Made by a program: the position numbers and the translations under genes | Notes under the pieces: model-generated | Seen by the model: only the letters and a program-made list of their open reading frames with translations | Database searches by the model: none | What the model was told of the DNA's origin: nothing | In this document: piece after piece, positions 24,195 through 35,110 of the stretch | Position numbering within the stretch: position 1 is the first letter of the stretch | Layout: every line of letters starts with the position of its first letter | NCBI RefSeq assembly: GCF_000961795.1 | Contig: NZ_LADU01000122.1 | Span: forward strand, 46,259-110,258 | Length of the DNA stretch: 64,000 nt | From: Hyphomonas sp. BRH_c22 | GTDB taxonomy: Bacteria > Pseudomonadota > Alphaproteobacteria > Caulobacterales > Hyphomonadaceae | Reading direction: 5' to 3'

Positions 24195-24557
24195 GTCTTG
24201 GTCCGCTGTCGCCGGCACAATCGTCACACTCTCACCGCACCCGCAGGCATCCGTCTGGTTCGGGTTGCGGAATACGAACTTCTCGTGGAGCGGCGTGACT
24301 TCATAATCTATCTGGCTGCCCAGAAGGAACAGAACCGCTTTGGCATCAATCAGGATGGTGACGCCGTCTTCCTCGACTACTTCATCCAGCGGCTCAGGCG
24401 CCATGGCGTAATCCATGACATATTCCATGCCTGCACAGCCGCCATTCTTGACGCCGACGCGCAGGAAACCAGCGCCGCGTTCCTGCATGATTTCCTGAAC
24501 GCGCGTCGCCGCGTCGTCGGTCAGGGTAACGGGTTTGGGGCGGGGTCGTCTGGCCAT
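24189..24557 (-). CDS. sufA: A-type Fe-S carrier (SufA/ErpA-like)
   Basis: About 122 residues from the ATG at 24557 (MARRPRPKPVTLTDDAATRV). The HesB/IscA fold is clear: GFLRVGVKNGGCAGMEYVMD with the first conserved cysteine, then the C-terminal CGCG pair (TDACGCGESV). It carries Fe-S clusters from the SufBCD scaffold to apoproteins. It is the last gene of the suf operon. Confidence 0.9.
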   Translation of the reverse strand: MARRPRPKPVTLTDDAATRVQEIMQERGAGFLRVGVKNGGCAGMEYVMDYAMAPEPLDEVVEEDGVTILIDAKAVLFLLGSQIDYEVTPLHEKFVFRNPNQTDACGCGESVTIVPATADQDG

Positions 24558-24592
24558 GTTCAACACATAGGGTCTCAAAGGCTGCTATTCAA

Positions 24593-24982
24593 TCAAAGCA
24601 TGTTGAGCGCCAGGCGCGCTTCGTCTGACATGCGCGACGGATCCCATGGCGGATCGAATGTAAGGCGCACCTCGACATCCGTAACACCATCGACGGTTCG
24701 CGCGGCCGTCTCGACCCATCCGGGCATGTCGCCCGCCACGGGGCAGCCCGGCGCCGTTAGCGTCATATCCACGTCCACCTTGCGGTCATCATCAATATCA
24801 ACCTTGTAGATCAGACCCAATTCATAGATGTCGACCGGGATTTCCGGGTCATAAACCGTCTTGAAAGCAGCAATGAGAGCGTCCGTGATACGGTTCAGCT
24901 CGTCTTGCGCGATTGCGGAAGGCGTCTCGCCTGCTGGCGCAGGGACGTCGATCAGGTCGCGAGAAGTCATATCATCTGCCAT
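24593..24982 (-). CDS. sufT: SufT-like Fe-S maturation factor (MIP18/DUF59 family)
   Basis: About 129 residues starting MADDMTSRDLID. The MIP18 domain shows FKTVYDPEIPVDIYELGLIY, then VDVDMTLTAPGCPVAGDMPGW with the conserved cysteine, then VEVRLTFDPPWDPSRMS. SufT helps mature Fe-S proteins. The gene begins 10 bases after sufS and ends 35 bases before sufA. A longer frame reaching into sufS is less likely. Confidence 0.9.
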   Translation of the reverse strand: MADDMTSRDLIDVPAPAGETPSAIAQDELNRITDALIAAFKTVYDPEIPVDIYELGLIYKVDIDDDRKVDVDMTLTAPGCPVAGDMPGWVETAARTVDGVTDVEVRLTFDPPWDPSRMSDEARLALNML

Positions 24983-24992
24983 GTCTGACCAT

Positions 24993-26216
24993 CTATACCA
25001 GCATTCCGCGCGCTTTTTCCAGCGCATCAATGAATATGTCCACTTCGGCTTCGGTATTGTAGATTCCAAAGCTTGCGCGCGCCGTCGCAGAGACTCCCAG
25101 ATGGGTCATCAATGGCTGGGCGCAATGGTGTCCTGCCCGGATGGCTACACCATACCGGTCCAGGATCTGTGCCAGATCGTGTGGATGAGTGCCCTGAAGG
25201 CTGAACGCCAGAACGGATCCCTTGCCCGGCGCCTCTCCGTGAACCGTCAGGCCATTGATGCCCCGCAGGCTCTCTCGCGCGCGCTCATACAATTTCTGCT
25301 CGTGTGCGTGGACATCAGACGGTTCAAACTGCTGGAACCATCGAATCGCCGCGCCAAGCCCGATTGCCTCCAGAATTGGCGGCGTGCCGGCTTCAAACTT
25401 GTGCGGCGCCTCATTATACGTGATCCGGTCCATGCTGACCGTCTCGATCATTTCGCCGCCGCCCTGATAGGGGCGGGCCTCCGCAAGGGCTTCATCCGTG
25501 CCGCACAGGATGCCGATGCCGGTCGGGCCGTAAAGTTTGTGCCCCGAAAAGACATACCAGTCGCAGCCAAGCGCCTGCACATCGACGCTCAGATGCACAG
25601 CGGCCTGACATCCATCGACCAGAACGCGCGCACCTGCAGCATGCGCGAGCCGCCCCACTTCGGCCACATCATTCACGGTCCCCAGCACGTTACTCATATG
25701 GCTGATGGCAACCATGCGCGTTTTCGGCCCGATCGCAGCGCGCATGGCGTCCATGTCGAGCGAGCCATCATCGTTCAGGCCAACCCAGCGCAGCACAGCG
25801 CCATGGCGCTCGCGAAGGAAGTGCCACGGCACGATGTTGGAATGATGCTCCATCACCGACAGAACAATCTCCTCGCCCGCGTGGATGGTTCCAGCCAGCG
25901 ATGATGCAACCAGATTGATCCCCTCGGTAGCGCCCTTGGTGAAGATGATATTCGCCACACTTTGCGCATTCAGGAAATCGCGCGCCGCTTCGCGCCCGGC
26001 TTCATAGGCTTCGGTCGTTTCGTTTGACAGCGTATGAATGCCGCGGTGCACGTTTGCATAGGATGTCCGGCACTGGTTGGCGATGGCATCGATCACCGCA
26101 TCCGGCTTCTGCGCGCTCGCGGCATTATCAAGGTAGACCAGAGGCTTGCCATTCACCTGTCGTGACAGGATTGGAAATTCCTTGCGGATGGCTACAACAT
26201 CGAATGCACGGCTCAT
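24993..26216 (-). CDS. sufS: SufS cysteine desulfurase
   Basis: A 407-residue group II cysteine desulfurase from an ATG overlapping the sufD stop (ATGA). Motifs: YLDNAASAQKP, ANVHRGIHTLS, the PLP lysine in FSGHKLYGPTGIG, and the catalytic cysteine in RAGHHCAQPLM. It takes sulfur from cysteine for SufBCD. A sufE gene is not in this window; an SufU/SufE partner must be elsewhere. Confidence 0.95.
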   Translation of the reverse strand: MSRAFDVVAIRKEFPILSRQVNGKPLVYLDNAASAQKPDAVIDAIANQCRTSYANVHRGIHTLSNETTEAYEAGREAARDFLNAQSVANIIFTKGATEGINLVASSLAGTIHAGEEIVLSVMEHHSNIVPWHFLRERHGAVLRWVGLNDDGSLDMDAMRAAIGPKTRMVAISHMSNVLGTVNDVAEVGRLAHAAGARVLVDGCQAAVHLSVDVQALGCDWYVFSGHKLYGPTGIGILCGTDEALAEARPYQGGGEMIETVSMDRITYNEAPHKFEAGTPPILEAIGLGAAIRWFQQFEPSDVHAHEQKLYERARESLRGINGLTVHGEAPGKGSVLAFSLQGTHPHDLAQILDRYGVAIRAGHHCAQPLMTHLGVSATARASFGIYNTEAEVDIFIDALEKARGMLV

Positions 26217-27439
26217 GATGACAGCCACGCCTGTGCTTCAGCGAGCAACACGTCGCGGACAGATTCATCCGCTGTGTCCAATGCCTCGGCGATAAAGGCC
26301 TCGGTAAGCATGCCGCGCGCCTGCCTTTCCGGAATGCCACGCTGGCGCAGGTAGAACAGTTGCGCATCATCCAGCGCGCCACATGTATTGCCGTGCGCGC
26401 ACTCGACATCATCAGCGTAAATCTCAAGCTCCGGCTTGGCGAAGACTTCGGCCCCATCCTCCAGCAACAAGGCCTGGTGCTGCATGTCCGCGTCGGTTTG
26501 CTGACCGGATTTGCGCGGAACATAGAACTTCCCCTGAAACACGCCTTTCCCACCGTCCAGAACGGCGCCTTTGGTCAGTTGCCGTGTGACGCAGGCGGGA
26601 GCACCATGGCGCACATTCGTCGTTATATCCGTGTGAAACCCTTTGCCCGAGAGATAGGCCGCATTGAGCGACAGCCTGGCGCCAGTGCCTTGATGCACGG
26701 CACGTGTTTCCAGCCGGGCCACTTTCGCGCCGAATGCCAGCGTCGTCTGGGTCATTTCACTTCCGGCTTCCAGCTTGAGAACACTGGTCACGGCTAGCGA
26801 TTCATCCGAGCCGCCGCGCTGATAGATCGTCCGGTTCAGCTGCGCGCCTGCCTCAAGACCGAACTCCAGCAGCGCGGACGTCAAACCGGCCCCGCCCAGA
26901 TAGCTTTCGGTCACATTGATGGCCGCGCCGCTGCGAATGACAAAAATGATCCGTGCAAAGCTTGCTTCGCCCGCCCCTTCGAAAACGAAATGGATCCGGG
27001 GAAGGTCACGCGATGTGATTTCAAAAGTCAGCGACGCAGGCCGCGATCCGCCGCCGGACAGGGCAGCCGCCAGCGCGCCCAGCGGCACGTCCTCTGCGCC
27101 GCCCAGGGCTTGCGCAGTCGGTTGGGCAAGCACGTGGATACCATCGGGCAGTGCATCTGGCTGCTCGAAACCGGTTGGCGTGAACCTGAACACGAGCGCG
27201 CCTTCATGCGGCAGCGGGTCTGCTGATGACGCAGTCCCTGGTGTTTCAAGCGCCTTCAGCGCCGACTTGAAGTCGCTCCACCTCCAGGCCTCCATCCGCC
27301 TGTGCGGCAGGCCCGTCTCGGTAAATGCCTGGAACGCACGCTCACGCCGCGCATCCTCCGGCTGCATGCCATAGCGTGCAACCAGCTCCAGTTCGGCTGC
27401 TGTCGGATTCTTGATCAGGTCGCGCAGGGCGATCGTCAC
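26213..27439 (-). CDS. sufD: SufD scaffold subunit
   Basis: A 408-residue protein starting with GTG at 27439, overlapping sufC by four bases. It has the SufB/SufD beta-helix core and the conserved C-terminal block (FAKPELEIYADDVECAHGNT, then LDDAQLFYLRQRGIPERQAR). It forms the SufBC2D scaffold where Fe-S clusters are built. Confidence 0.94.
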   Translation of the reverse strand: MTIALRDLIKNPTAAELELVARYGMQPEDARRERAFQAFTETGLPHRRMEAWRWSDFKSALKALETPGTASSADPLPHEGALVFRFTPTGFEQPDALPDGIHVLAQPTAQALGGAEDVPLGALAAALSGGGSRPASLTFEITSRDLPRIHFVFEGAGEASFARIIFVIRSGAAINVTESYLGGAGLTSALLEFGLEAGAQLNRTIYQRGGSDESLAVTSVLKLEAGSEMTQTTLAFGAKVARLETRAVHQGTGARLSLNAAYLSGKGFHTDITTNVRHGAPACVTRQLTKGAVLDGGKGVFQGKFYVPRKSGQQTDADMQHQALLLEDGAEVFAKPELEIYADDVECAHGNTCGALDDAQLFYLRQRGIPERQARGMLTEAFIAEALDTADESVRDVLLAEAQAWLSS

Positions 27440-28206
27440 GCCGCCTCTCCCAGCACCCCGTCATACCCCTCCTGCTCAAGGCGCAGCGCCAGTTCCGGAC
27501 CGCCTGTCTTGATGATCCGGCCCTTGGCCAGCACGTGCACCTTGTCCGGCTTGATATAGTCAAGCAGGCGTTGGTAGTGCGTGATCACAAGCATGCCGCG
27601 CGAAGGGGCGCGCATTGCGTTCACGCCATCGGCCACCGTCTTAAGCGCATCGATATCGAGGCCGCTGTCGGTCTCGTCGAGGATCAGGAATTTCGGCTCC
27701 AGCATCATCATCTGATAGATTTCAAGCCGCTTCTTCTCACCGCCCGAAAAGCCGACATTCACAGGACGCTTCAGCATCTCGGCATCAAGGTTCAGCATCC
27801 TGGCGACGTCGCGTGATTTCTTGATGAAGTCCGGCGCAGATATCTCGGCCTCGCCACGCACCTTGCGCTGGGCGTTCATGGCCGTGCGCACGAAGGTCAT
27901 CACAGGCACACCGGGAATCTCCACCGGATACTGGAATGACAGGAACATGCCCTTTGCGGCGCGTGTCTCCGGATCCATGGCCAGAACGTCGTCGCCATTG
28001 AGCGTCGCGCTCCCGCCCGTCACCTCATAGCCGCTCCGGCCAGTCAGCACATATGACAGGGTCGACTTGCCAGCCCCGTTCGGCCCCATGATCGCATGGA
28101 CCTCGCCCGCAGGCACGTCCAGTGTCAGGCCATTCAGGATGGTCTTGGCTTCCGCCGCTTCGCCAACCGTGGCGCTCAGGTCTGTAATCTTCAACATAGG
28201 GGGCAT
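27436..28206 (-). CDS. sufC: SufC ATPase
   Basis: A 256-residue ABC-type ATPase. Walker A GPNGAGKST, Q-loop SFQYPVEIPGV, signature FSGGEKKRLEI, Walker B FLILDETDSGLD and the H-motif VITHYQRLL are all present. It powers Fe-S assembly on SufBCD. A second ATG three codons in may be the true start. Overlaps sufD by four bases. Confidence 0.95.
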   Translation of the reverse strand: MPPMLKITDLSATVGEAAEAKTILNGLTLDVPAGEVHAIMGPNGAGKSTLSYVLTGRSGYEVTGGSATLNGDDVLAMDPETRAAKGMFLSFQYPVEIPGVPVMTFVRTAMNAQRKVRGEAEISAPDFIKKSRDVARMLNLDAEMLKRPVNVGFSGGEKKRLEIYQMMMLEPKFLILDETDSGLDIDALKTVADGVNAMRAPSRGMLVITHYQRLLDYIKPDKVHVLAKGRIIKTGGPELALRLEQEGYDGVLGEAA

Positions 28207-28255
28207 GTAAGCCGCCCGACCCCCAAGGGAAAGCCCCTGCGACAGAGAAACCCGC

Positions 28256-28624
28256 TCAGTTCAGCGCCAGCAACAGCATTGCGTCATCATCGCATTTGAT
28301 CGGAACTTCAAGCTGCCAGAGTCCGTGCCAGCCTTCCGTGAAGGTGTATTCGGCTGGCCGACAGCCAAAACGCTCCTCAACAGCCTGCAGCATGTTCAGC
28401 CTGAATGCGTCATCTGCGTCATATGTCTGGCAACACGGGACACGCACCCGCAGCACTGTTCCATCGATTCTCGCCGCAAATTCGTAACCATTGCGGGAAA
28501 AAACAAGCTGCTCCGCGCTGAACGCCGCTTTGTCCGGAACGGCGTGACCACTGGCGCAAGCACCTAGTGCGATCAACGACAACAAGATCAGGCCAACCGC
28601 CCACCTCATGCAGAAATCCACCAT
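28256..28624 (-). CDS. predicted lipoprotein inserted in the suf operon
   Basis: About 122 residues from the ATG at 28624 (MVDFCMRWAVGLILLSLIAL) with a lipobox LGAC and a GGTGGAAAA ribosome site. The mature part has a CC pair (RVPCCQTYDADD) and single cysteines near the end. No family recognised. It lies between sufB and sufC on the same strand, 53 and 49 bases from them, an unusual insertion for this operon. Confidence 0.65.
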   Translation of the reverse strand: MVDFCMRWAVGLILLSLIALGACASGHAVPDKAAFSAEQLVFSRNGYEFAARIDGTVLRVRVPCCQTYDADDAFRLNMLQAVEERFGCRPAEYTFTEGWHGLWQLEVPIKCDDDAMLLLALN

Positions 28625-28676
28625 TTTTCCACCTGAGGTGTAACATTCAGGCATAGCTCTGAAAAGTGCCGAATCC

Positions 28677-30239
28677 TTAGCCCACACTGCCTTCCAGACT
28701 CACTTTGAGCAGGCTTTGCGCCTCAACGGCGAATTCCATAGGCAGGTGCTGCAGCACATCGCGGACAAAACCGTTCACCAGCAGGGCCACCGCATCTTCC
28801 TCGGCAATCCCGCGCTGACGGGCATAGAACAGCTGGTCTTCCGACAGCTTGGTCGTCGTCGCCTCATGCTCCAGCTGCGCGCTGGCGCAGCGGTTCTCGA
28901 CATAGGGTATCGTGTGAGCGCCGCAGCGCTCGCCAATCAGCAGCGAATCGCACTGGGTGAAGTTGCGCGCGTTCACGGCCTTGCGGTTTACGGAAACAAG
29001 CCCGCGATAGGTATTGTCAGACTTGCCCGCCGAAATGCCCTTGGAGATGATCCGGCTCTTCGTGCGCTTGCCCAGGTGGATCATCTTGGTCCCCGTGTCG
29101 GCCTGCTGGCGGCCATTGGTGACGGCAATCGAATAGAACTCACCGACGCTGTCATCGCCGCGCAGGATGCAGGATGGGTATTTCCACGTCACGGCCGAGC
29201 CCGTTTCCACCTGCGTCCAGGAAATCTTGGATCGCACACCGCGGCAATCGCCACGCTTGGTCACGAAATTGAAAATGCCGCCCTTGCCGTCCTCATCGCC
29301 CGGCCACCAGTTCTGCACCGTCGAATACTTGATTTCGGCATCGTCCAGGGCAACCAGCTCGACCACAGCAGCATGCAGCTGGTTTTCGTCGCGCATCGGC
29401 GCGGTACACCCTTCCAGATACGACACATAGGCTGCCTCGTCGGCGATAATCAGCGTCCGCTCGAACTGCCCCGTATTCTCGGCATTCATCCGGAAATAGG
29501 TCGACAGCTCCATCGGGCAGCGCACACCCTTCGGCACATAGACAAAGGTGCCATCCGAAAACACCGCGCTATTGAGCGTCGCAAAGAAATTGTCTGATTG
29601 TGGCACCACGGTGCCGAGATATTTCTTAACCAGCTCAGGATAGGCGTGCACGGCCTCCGAGATCGACATGAAGATGACGCCAGCTTTCTGAAGCTCCTTG
29701 CGGAACGTGGTCGCCACAGACACCGAATCGAACACGGCGTCCACCGCCACGCGCGGCTTCTCCCGCGCCTCGGCCGCCGTCTCGACCGCCCCTTCGACGC
29801 CCAGCAGCACCTCAGCCTCGCGCAACGGGATGCCCAGCTTCTCGTAGGTCTCGAGGATTTCCTTCGGTACATCGTCAATCGAGGCATATTTCGCCCCGGC
29901 CTTCGGCGCCGCGTAATAATAATAGGCCTGGTAGTCGATCCTGGGATAGCGGACCATCGCCCAGCTCGGCTCTTCCATGGTCAACCAGCGTTCATAAGCC
30001 TTCAGGCGCCATTCGAGCAGCCATTCGGGCTCGTTCTTGGCCGCAGAAATATAGCGAATGGTATCTTCCGACAGGCCCTTTGGCGCGAAATCCGTTTCGA
30101 TATCAGTTGCGAATCCAGCGGAATAATTCTCCGATTCAAGCGCCTTTGCAGCCTCGACCGTCTTGGCGTCGATACTGTCCTTGACCTTGACCTCACCGCA
30201 GTCTTCGTCGTGTTCTGTGGTCCCGCCGCAGCAGTCCAT
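28677..30239 (-). CDS. sufB: SufB scaffold subunit
   Basis: A 520-residue protein from the ATG at 30239, which shares one base with the stop of the cysteine desulfurase gene (TGATG). Conserved SufB blocks: [76 protein letters not shown] and the C-terminal [17 protein letters not shown] with the scaffold cysteine. The N-terminus ([15 protein letters not shown]) adds a short Cys/Asp-rich tail. Confidence 0.95.
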   Translation of the reverse strand: MDCCGGTTEHDEDCGEVKVKDSIDAKTVEAAKALESENYSAGFATDIETDFAPKGLSEDTIRYISAAKNEPEWLLEWRLKAYERWLTMEEPSWAMVRYPRIDYQAYYYYAAPKAGAKYASIDDVPKEILETYEKLGIPLREAEVLLGVEGAVETAAEAREKPRVAVDAVFDSVSVATTFRKELQKAGVIFMSISEAVHAYPELVKKYLGTVVPQSDNFFATLNSAVFSDGTFVYVPKGVRCPMELSTYFRMNAENTGQFERTLIIADEAAYVSYLEGCTAPMRDENQLHAAVVELVALDDAEIKYSTVQNWWPGDEDGKGGIFNFVTKRGDCRGVRSKISWTQVETGSAVTWKYPSCILRGDDSVGEFYSIAVTNGRQQADTGTKMIHLGKRTKSRIISKGISAGKSDNTYRGLVSVNRKAVNARNFTQCDSLLIGERCGAHTIPYVENRCASAQLEHEATTTKLSEDQLFYARQRGIAEEDAVALLVNGFVRDVLQHLPMEFAVEAQSLLKVSLEGSVG

Positions 30240-31384
30240 CACACATTCTCCTTCAAAACCGTACGTCGTGCTGCTTCCAGCCATGCATCTGCCACGCCGT
30301 CAAAGTCAGCAGGCACGGTGTTCCACCCAAAGCTGGTGCGTATTGCGGATTCTGCAAGGGCGTCAGATGCGCCCATGGCCATAAGCACGACAGATCGCCT
30401 GACCTTGCCCGAAGAGCAAGCGGAACCTGCAGACACGCATACGCCGGCCAGATCGAGCGCCATAACCTGGGTTTCAGCCTTGAAACCCGGTCGCGCGAAG
30501 TTCGATGTGCCGGCCAGGCGTTCGCTGCCCGCGCCGATCACCACCACACCGCCTTCGGCTTTCAGGCGCGCTTCCATGGCGTCACGATACTGGGCCAGGG
30601 CGGCATATTCGGGCAGGTCACGGACCGCAGCCTCGACAGCCGCGCCGAACCCGGCAATCCCGGCCACGTTTTCCGTGCCCGATCGCAGGGACCGTTCCTG
30701 CCCGCCACCATGAAGAATCGCCTTCAGTGGCGCGCCAGCCCGGTGCCATAGCGCGCCGACACCTTGTGGCCCACCCACCTTGTGCGCCGAAACCGACAGG
30801 TAATCGACGCCGAGCATGGCGACATTCACCGGAATCTTGCCAAGTGCCTGCACAGCGTCGCAAATCGTCAAACCACCCGCGTCACGCATGATGGCGGCAG
30901 CCTCGGCCACTGGCTGGATGATGCCGGTCTCGTTATTCGCCAGCATCACGCACAGGACAGGTGTGCCCAGCCCGTCCACGTCCCAATTCGTCATCCGGCT
31001 CCGCAAATCGTCGAGATCCAGTGTCCCGGCTTCGGTGACATAGGCCGTCTGCACCAGAGCACCCGAATGCCCCGCCGATTTCGCAATGGCCTCATGCTCA
31101 ATTGCCGACACGATCAGCGTGCATCGGCCATCCAGTGCGTCGACAGCCCCTTGCACGGCCAGGGCGTCAGCTTCCGTGCCACCGCTTGTGAAGATGATGT
31201 CCGCGGCGCGGCTGCCTATGGCACCGCCCACTTGCACCCGCGCGCCTTCAATCACCGCGCGCGCCGCGCGGCCCTTGGCATGCACGGACGACGGATTGGT
31301 TGCCCCCATGTCCAGGGCCGCCAGCATGGCCTCACGCGCTTCAGGGCGAAGCGGGGCCGTCGCATTGTGGTCAGCATAAATCAT
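30239..31384 (-). CDS. IscS/NifS-type cysteine desulfurase
   Basis: A 381-residue group I cysteine desulfurase from the ATG at 31384 ([16 protein letters not shown]). PLP lysine in [15 protein letters not shown], and the catalytic cysteine loop [14 protein letters not shown]. It heads the suf operon, giving two desulfurases (this and SufS) in one operon, an arrangement seen in alphaproteobacteria where iscR usually precedes. No iscR is visible here; the upstream gene is divergent. Confidence 0.9.
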   Translation of the reverse strand: MIYADHNATAPLRPEAREAMLAALDMGATNPSSVHAKGRAARAVIEGARVQVGGAIGSRAADIIFTSGGTEADALAVQGAVDALDGRCTLIVSAIEHEAIAKSAGHSGALVQTAYVTEAGTLDLDDLRSRMTNWDVDGLGTPVLCVMLANNETGIIQPVAEAAAIMRDAGGLTICDAVQALGKIPVNVAMLGVDYLSVSAHKVGGPQGVGALWHRAGAPLKAILHGGGQERSLRSGTENVAGIAGFGAAVEAAVRDLPEYAALAQYRDAMEARLKAEGGVVVIGAGSERLAGTSNFARPGFKAETQVMALDLAGVCVSAGSACSSGKVRRSVVLMAMGASDALAESAIRTSFGWNTVPADFDGVADAWLEAARRTVLKENV

Positions 31385-31497
31385 GAAGACAAGTATACCC
31401 GTTAGGCGCCGCGTGTGCACCTGCAGAAAAATTTGCATTTCCCGGTCCATCTGGCTTATGACCGCCCGCTTACGAGCGCATTCACGCAGAGGACGTC

Positions 31498-32175
31498 ATG
31501 GCAGAACTGATCATTCCGGGTCCACAGGGCCGTATCGAGGCGCGCTATACAGAGCCGCCATATCCGGGCGCCCCGATTGCACTGGTCCTCCATCCCCACC
31601 CCAAGGCGGGTGGCACGATGCAGGATCCGATCTCGATCATGCTCTTTCAGATGTTCGAGAAGCATGGTTTCGGCGTATTACGTTATAATTCGCGCGGCGT
31701 GGGCCGCAGCCAGGGAACCTACGACCAGGGCATCGGTGAACTCGAAGATGCCGCCTACGTACTCGACTATATCGAGAACCTCAGCGAAAGCCCCCGATAC
31801 GTCTGGTGCGCGGGCTACAGCTTTGGCGCCTGGATCACGCTTCAGCTCCTGATGCGGCGTCCTGAGATTGATGGCTTCCTCGCCATTTCGCCGCCCGCCA
31901 ACCACTACGACCTGTCATTCCTGGCGCCCTGCCCGGCGTCTGGCCTGATCGTTGCCGGTGACACTGACTCGATCGCCAGCCCCGAAGACATTGAGCGCGC
32001 CCTCACAAAAGTGCGCGTCCAGAAGGGCGAAGTTATCGAGCGCGCCCGCGTTAAGGGAGCCAATCACTTCTATGTCGACAAGCGCGACGAGCTGATCGGC
32101 CTTTGCGAAGACTACCTGCTCAAGCGCCTGGAAGATGCAGAAGAGAAACTGCGTATCGAAGCCGAAAAAGACTAG
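31498..32175 (+). CDS. alpha/beta hydrolase
   Basis: A 225-residue alpha/beta hydrolase. Features: LVLHPHPKAGGTMQDP (oxyanion region), LRYNSRGVGRSQG, nucleophile elbow GYSFGAW, acid loop in VAGDTDSIASPED, and the histidine in VKGANHFYVDKRDE. It matches the short cytosolic type often found beside suf genes in alphaproteobacteria. It is divergent from the suf operon and overlaps the convergent anmK gene by four bases. Confidence 0.85.
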   Translation: MAELIIPGPQGRIEARYTEPPYPGAPIALVLHPHPKAGGTMQDPISIMLFQMFEKHGFGVLRYNSRGVGRSQGTYDQGIGELEDAAYVLDYIENLSESPRYVWCAGYSFGAWITLQLLMRRPEIDGFLAISPPANHYDLSFLAPCPASGLIVAGDTDSIASPEDIERALTKVRVQKGEVIERARVKGANHFYVDKRDELIGLCEDYLLKRLEDAEEKLRIEAEKD

Positions 32176-33302
32176 CCGAGCATCCGGCCGCCGGGCATGG
32201 CGGCCGGAACGCCGGTTGTCGCCGGCCAGCTTAATGGCAGGCCGCGCACGGTTCGTGCAGCCAGGAAGGCGAACGCCTCCGCCTCAATCGAATCGCCCCG
32301 CCAACCGGCCTGTTCCGCGCCAAGTACCGCGCATGGCAGCGCCTCACGCAACGCCGCCATCATCGACGGATTGTGACGCCCGCCACCGCACACAATCACG
32401 CGCTCAGGCGTCTCAGGCAACTGGGCCACGCCGGCGGCAACTGCGCGCGCCGAAAAGGCCGTCAGCGTTGCAGCCCCGTCCTCGAATGACAGGCCACGCG
32501 CCATGCTGGCATTGAAATCATACCGGTCCAGCGACTTGGGAGGCAGTTCTGCGAACCAGTCATGGTCCAGCAGCTGCGCCAAGAGCCCCTCATGGACTCG
32601 GCCAGCGGCCGCGAATGCGCCGTTGACATCATGCGTCCCCCTTGCGTGCCCCTCGACCCACTCATCGATAGGACCGTTCGCAGGTCCGGTATCGAATGCG
32701 AACAATGTCCCGTCCGCCATGCGGGCCGTTATGTTCGCCACACCGCCCAGGTTCAGCACCGCGCTCGCGCCGTCACCTGCGCGCTCCAGCAGCGCACCAT
32801 GATAGACAGGCGCGAGAGGCGCTCCCTGCCCGCCCGCAGCCACGTCGGCTGAGCGAAAATCGTATGCGAGTGGAATGCCGAGCGCTGCCTGCATTGCGAC
32901 AGGGTCGATCAGCTGGAGCGTGGCGCCCGGTCGACCGGGTTGGGGCCTGCGATGTAGAACCGTCTGGCCGTGCACGCCCGCCAGCGCCGCGACCACGCCC
33001 TTACCCCCACCTTCCCGCAGCATTTGCCACGCCTCTGCATGCGTGTGTGTCACCACCCTGCGCGCCGCCTTGAATGCCGTCTCCGGCGCAGGTCCGACCC
33101 AGTTCCAGGCGCGCGCCGCATCTGTCGCATCCTGTAGTATTTGCCGCTCTTTGGCCGAATATTTGCGCTCTGCGACCGGCCCGAACTCCAGAACCCGCTC
33201 CCCGTCTGTCAGAACAAGCGCCGCATCTGTCGCATCCAGTGACGTTCCAGACATGAAGCCCGCCACCCATTGCGGTCCCTGATCGTGAATTGGATGGTTC
33301 AA
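32172..33302 (-). CDS. anmK: anhydro-N-acetylmuramic acid kinase
   Basis: About 376 residues from a TTG at 33302. The family N-terminus [18 protein letters not shown] is clear, followed by [33 protein letters not shown] for substrate and ATP binding, and [17 protein letters not shown]. It phosphorylates anhydroMurNAc for cell-wall recycling. The open frame extends further upstream to 33407 but would overlap tyrS; the TTG start leaves 49 bases between the divergent genes. Confidence 0.9.
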   Translation of the reverse strand: MNHPIHDQGPQWVAGFMSGTSLDATDAALVLTDGERVLEFGPVAERKYSAKERQILQDATDAARAWNWVGPAPETAFKAARRVVTHTHAEAWQMLREGGGKGVVAALAGVHGQTVLHRRPQPGRPGATLQLIDPVAMQAALGIPLAYDFRSADVAAGGQGAPLAPVYHGALLERAGDGASAVLNLGGVANITARMADGTLFAFDTGPANGPIDEWVEGHARGTHDVNGAFAAAGRVHEGLLAQLLDHDWFAELPPKSLDRYDFNASMARGLSFEDGAATLTAFSARAVAAGVAQLPETPERVIVCGGGRHNPSMMAALREALPCAVLGAEQAGWRGDSIEAEAFAFLAARTVRGLPLSWPATTGVPAAMPGGRMLG

Positions 33303-33351
33303 GAGTCCCTCATTCCGTGTTACGCGCCTGCGCTTACGGAGACACGAGACC

Positions 33352-34605
33352 ATGACCGAATTCAAGTCGGATTTCCTGAAAACACTCGATTCACGGGGAT
33401 ACATCAAACAGATAACACACCCCGCCGAGCTGGATGCGTATTGCGCCTCAGGAACGCCTGTCGCCTATATCGGCTTCGACGCAACGGCAGACAGCCTGCA
33501 CGTCGGATCACTCCTCCAGATAATGATGCTGCGCCATTTTCAGAAATGCGGCGGCAAGCCAGTCGTATTGATGGGCGGCGGCACGACCAAGGTCGGCGAT
33601 CCAACTGACAAGGAAAAATCCCGTCCACTGCTCACGGACGCGCAGATTGCGTCCAACATGGAGGGCATCAAGAAGGCGTTCGAGCCATTCCTCACATTCG
33701 GTGACGGTCCAGCTGACGCGATTATGGTCAACAATGACGACTGGCTTTCGAAGATCGGATATGTCGAATTCCTGCGCGACTACGGTGTTCACTTCACGAT
33801 CAACACAATGATCAAACAGGAAACAGTCGACCGGCGCCTGCGCAATGAGCAGCCTTACACCTTCCTCGAATTCAACTACATGCTCCTCCAGGCCTACGAT
33901 TTTCTAGAACTCTACAGGCGATACGGAGTCAGGTTGCAGCTTGGCGGCTCCGACCAGTGGGGCAATATTATCAATGGCGTCGAGCTTACGCGACGCGTCG
34001 CGGGAGGCGAAGCCTATGGCCTGACGTCACCGCTGATCACAACGGCTTCGGGCGGCAAGATGGGCAAGACCGCCGATGGCGCTGTATGGCTAAACGCCGA
34101 CAAGAAGAGTCCCTACGAATACTGGCAATTCTGGCGCAACACGGAAGACGCCGATGTCGGTCGTTTCCTTCGCCTGTTCACTGATCTCGACCTCGAGACG
34201 ATCACGTCGCTGGATCAGCTTGAAGGGGCCAGGATCAATGACGCGAAAGTGGCGCTGGCAAATGCTGCAACCACCCTCTTGCATGGCCCTGAGGCGGCCG
34301 CAGAAGCGGCCGCCGCCGCGGCGGCGGTTTTTGGAGAAGGCGCGTCTGCTGACGCATTGCCGACTGTGGAAGTCTCTCAAGCCGACCTCGGCATCGGCAT
34401 CCTGGTTGCTGCAGCCTTTTCGGCCGCTGGACTTGCCGCGTCTAACGGCGAAGCCCGCCGCCTGATCAAGCAAGGTGCCGCAAAGGTGAACGACGTGACA
34501 GTCAGCGACCAGAATGGCGTTCTCGGTACGACAGACCTGATTGATGGCGCCATCAAACTCTCGGCCGGAAAGAAGCGTCATGCCTTGATCAAGGTCGCGG
34601 TCTAG
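33352..34605 (+). CDS. tyrS: tyrosyl-tRNA synthetase
   Basis: A 417-residue class I synthetase. The HIGH-type motif is LHVG (residues 49-52), the KMSKS loop is KMGKT (236-240), and the tyrosine site [15 protein letters not shown] and the C-terminal S4-like RNA-binding domain ([20 protein letters not shown]) are present. Full length. Divergent from anmK. Confidence 0.95.
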   Translation: MTEFKSDFLKTLDSRGYIKQITHPAELDAYCASGTPVAYIGFDATADSLHVGSLLQIMMLRHFQKCGGKPVVLMGGGTTKVGDPTDKEKSRPLLTDAQIASNMEGIKKAFEPFLTFGDGPADAIMVNNDDWLSKIGYVEFLRDYGVHFTINTMIKQETVDRRLRNEQPYTFLEFNYMLLQAYDFLELYRRYGVRLQLGGSDQWGNIINGVELTRRVAGGEAYGLTSPLITTASGGKMGKTADGAVWLNADKKSPYEYWQFWRNTEDADVGRFLRLFTDLDLETITSLDQLEGARINDAKVALANAATTLLHGPEAAAEAAAAAAAVFGEGASADALPTVEVSQADLGIGILVAAAFSAAGLAASNGEARRLIKQGAAKVNDVTVSDQNGVLGTTDLIDGAIKLSAGKKRHALIKVAV

Positions 34606-34764
34606 GGCTGGCAGATCCGGTCTGCCGATAGCCAAAATCAGGCGCTCGACATCATGAATACCTTTGGGGACGACGTTACCGGACTCGCCAAGTTGAGCGC
34701 GCAAGGTATTTGCGATCCGGGTCTGCTGACGGACGAGAAATTCTCACGCTTTATTCGTCATCAA

Positions 34765-35110
34765 AGGATCTTGTGTCTCATTCTCCAGTGCCCGGTGGCC
34801 GGTCTTGGTATGGAGCTCTCTCAGATCAATGCCGGGAGCCTGCTGCTTCTCCGCTTGGCCGAACACTCAGACCGCTCCTTCCAGACGCGGGGCATCGGGA
34901 AAACGATCATTGGATCGTTCTCTTTGCCTCCTCCCGTTGCTGTTTGATCTGGTTCGGATGAACATAAAGCTGCTGGGCAAGGTCGGTGAGATCCTTTTCA
35001 CCACGGACGGCGGCAAGGGCCACCTTCGCTTTGAAAGCCGGGCTGAAATTTCGGCAGGGTCGTCTGGGCAAGGTCGTTCTCCAGTGCCCGGCAAAATAGT
35101 TGATCTGCAG
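34765..35110 (-). pseudogene. decayed IS3-family OrfA remnant
   Basis: The complement reads fragments of an IS3-type OrfA: RNFSPAFKAKVALAAVRGE, then LTDLAQQLYVHPNQIKQQ, and after a stop, in a shifted frame, PGIDLRELHTKTG and RALENE. A RALENDL piece also precedes the N-terminal part, and a CTCCAGTGCCCGG string is repeated at about 34782 and 35077, so the remnant is rearranged. The rest of the 666-base gap between tyrS and 35272 shows no gene. Confidence 0.7.

Noticed and set aside
24861..25904. 347-codon open frame on the plus strand
   Set aside because: It is antisense to sufT and sufS, whose catalytic motifs are clear; no family features are seen in the antisense frame.
28716..30713. Long open frames on the plus strand (28716-29597 and 29598-30713)
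   Set aside because: They lie antisense to sufB and the IscS-like gene, have Arg/His-rich composition typical of high-GC shadows, and lack ribosome sites.
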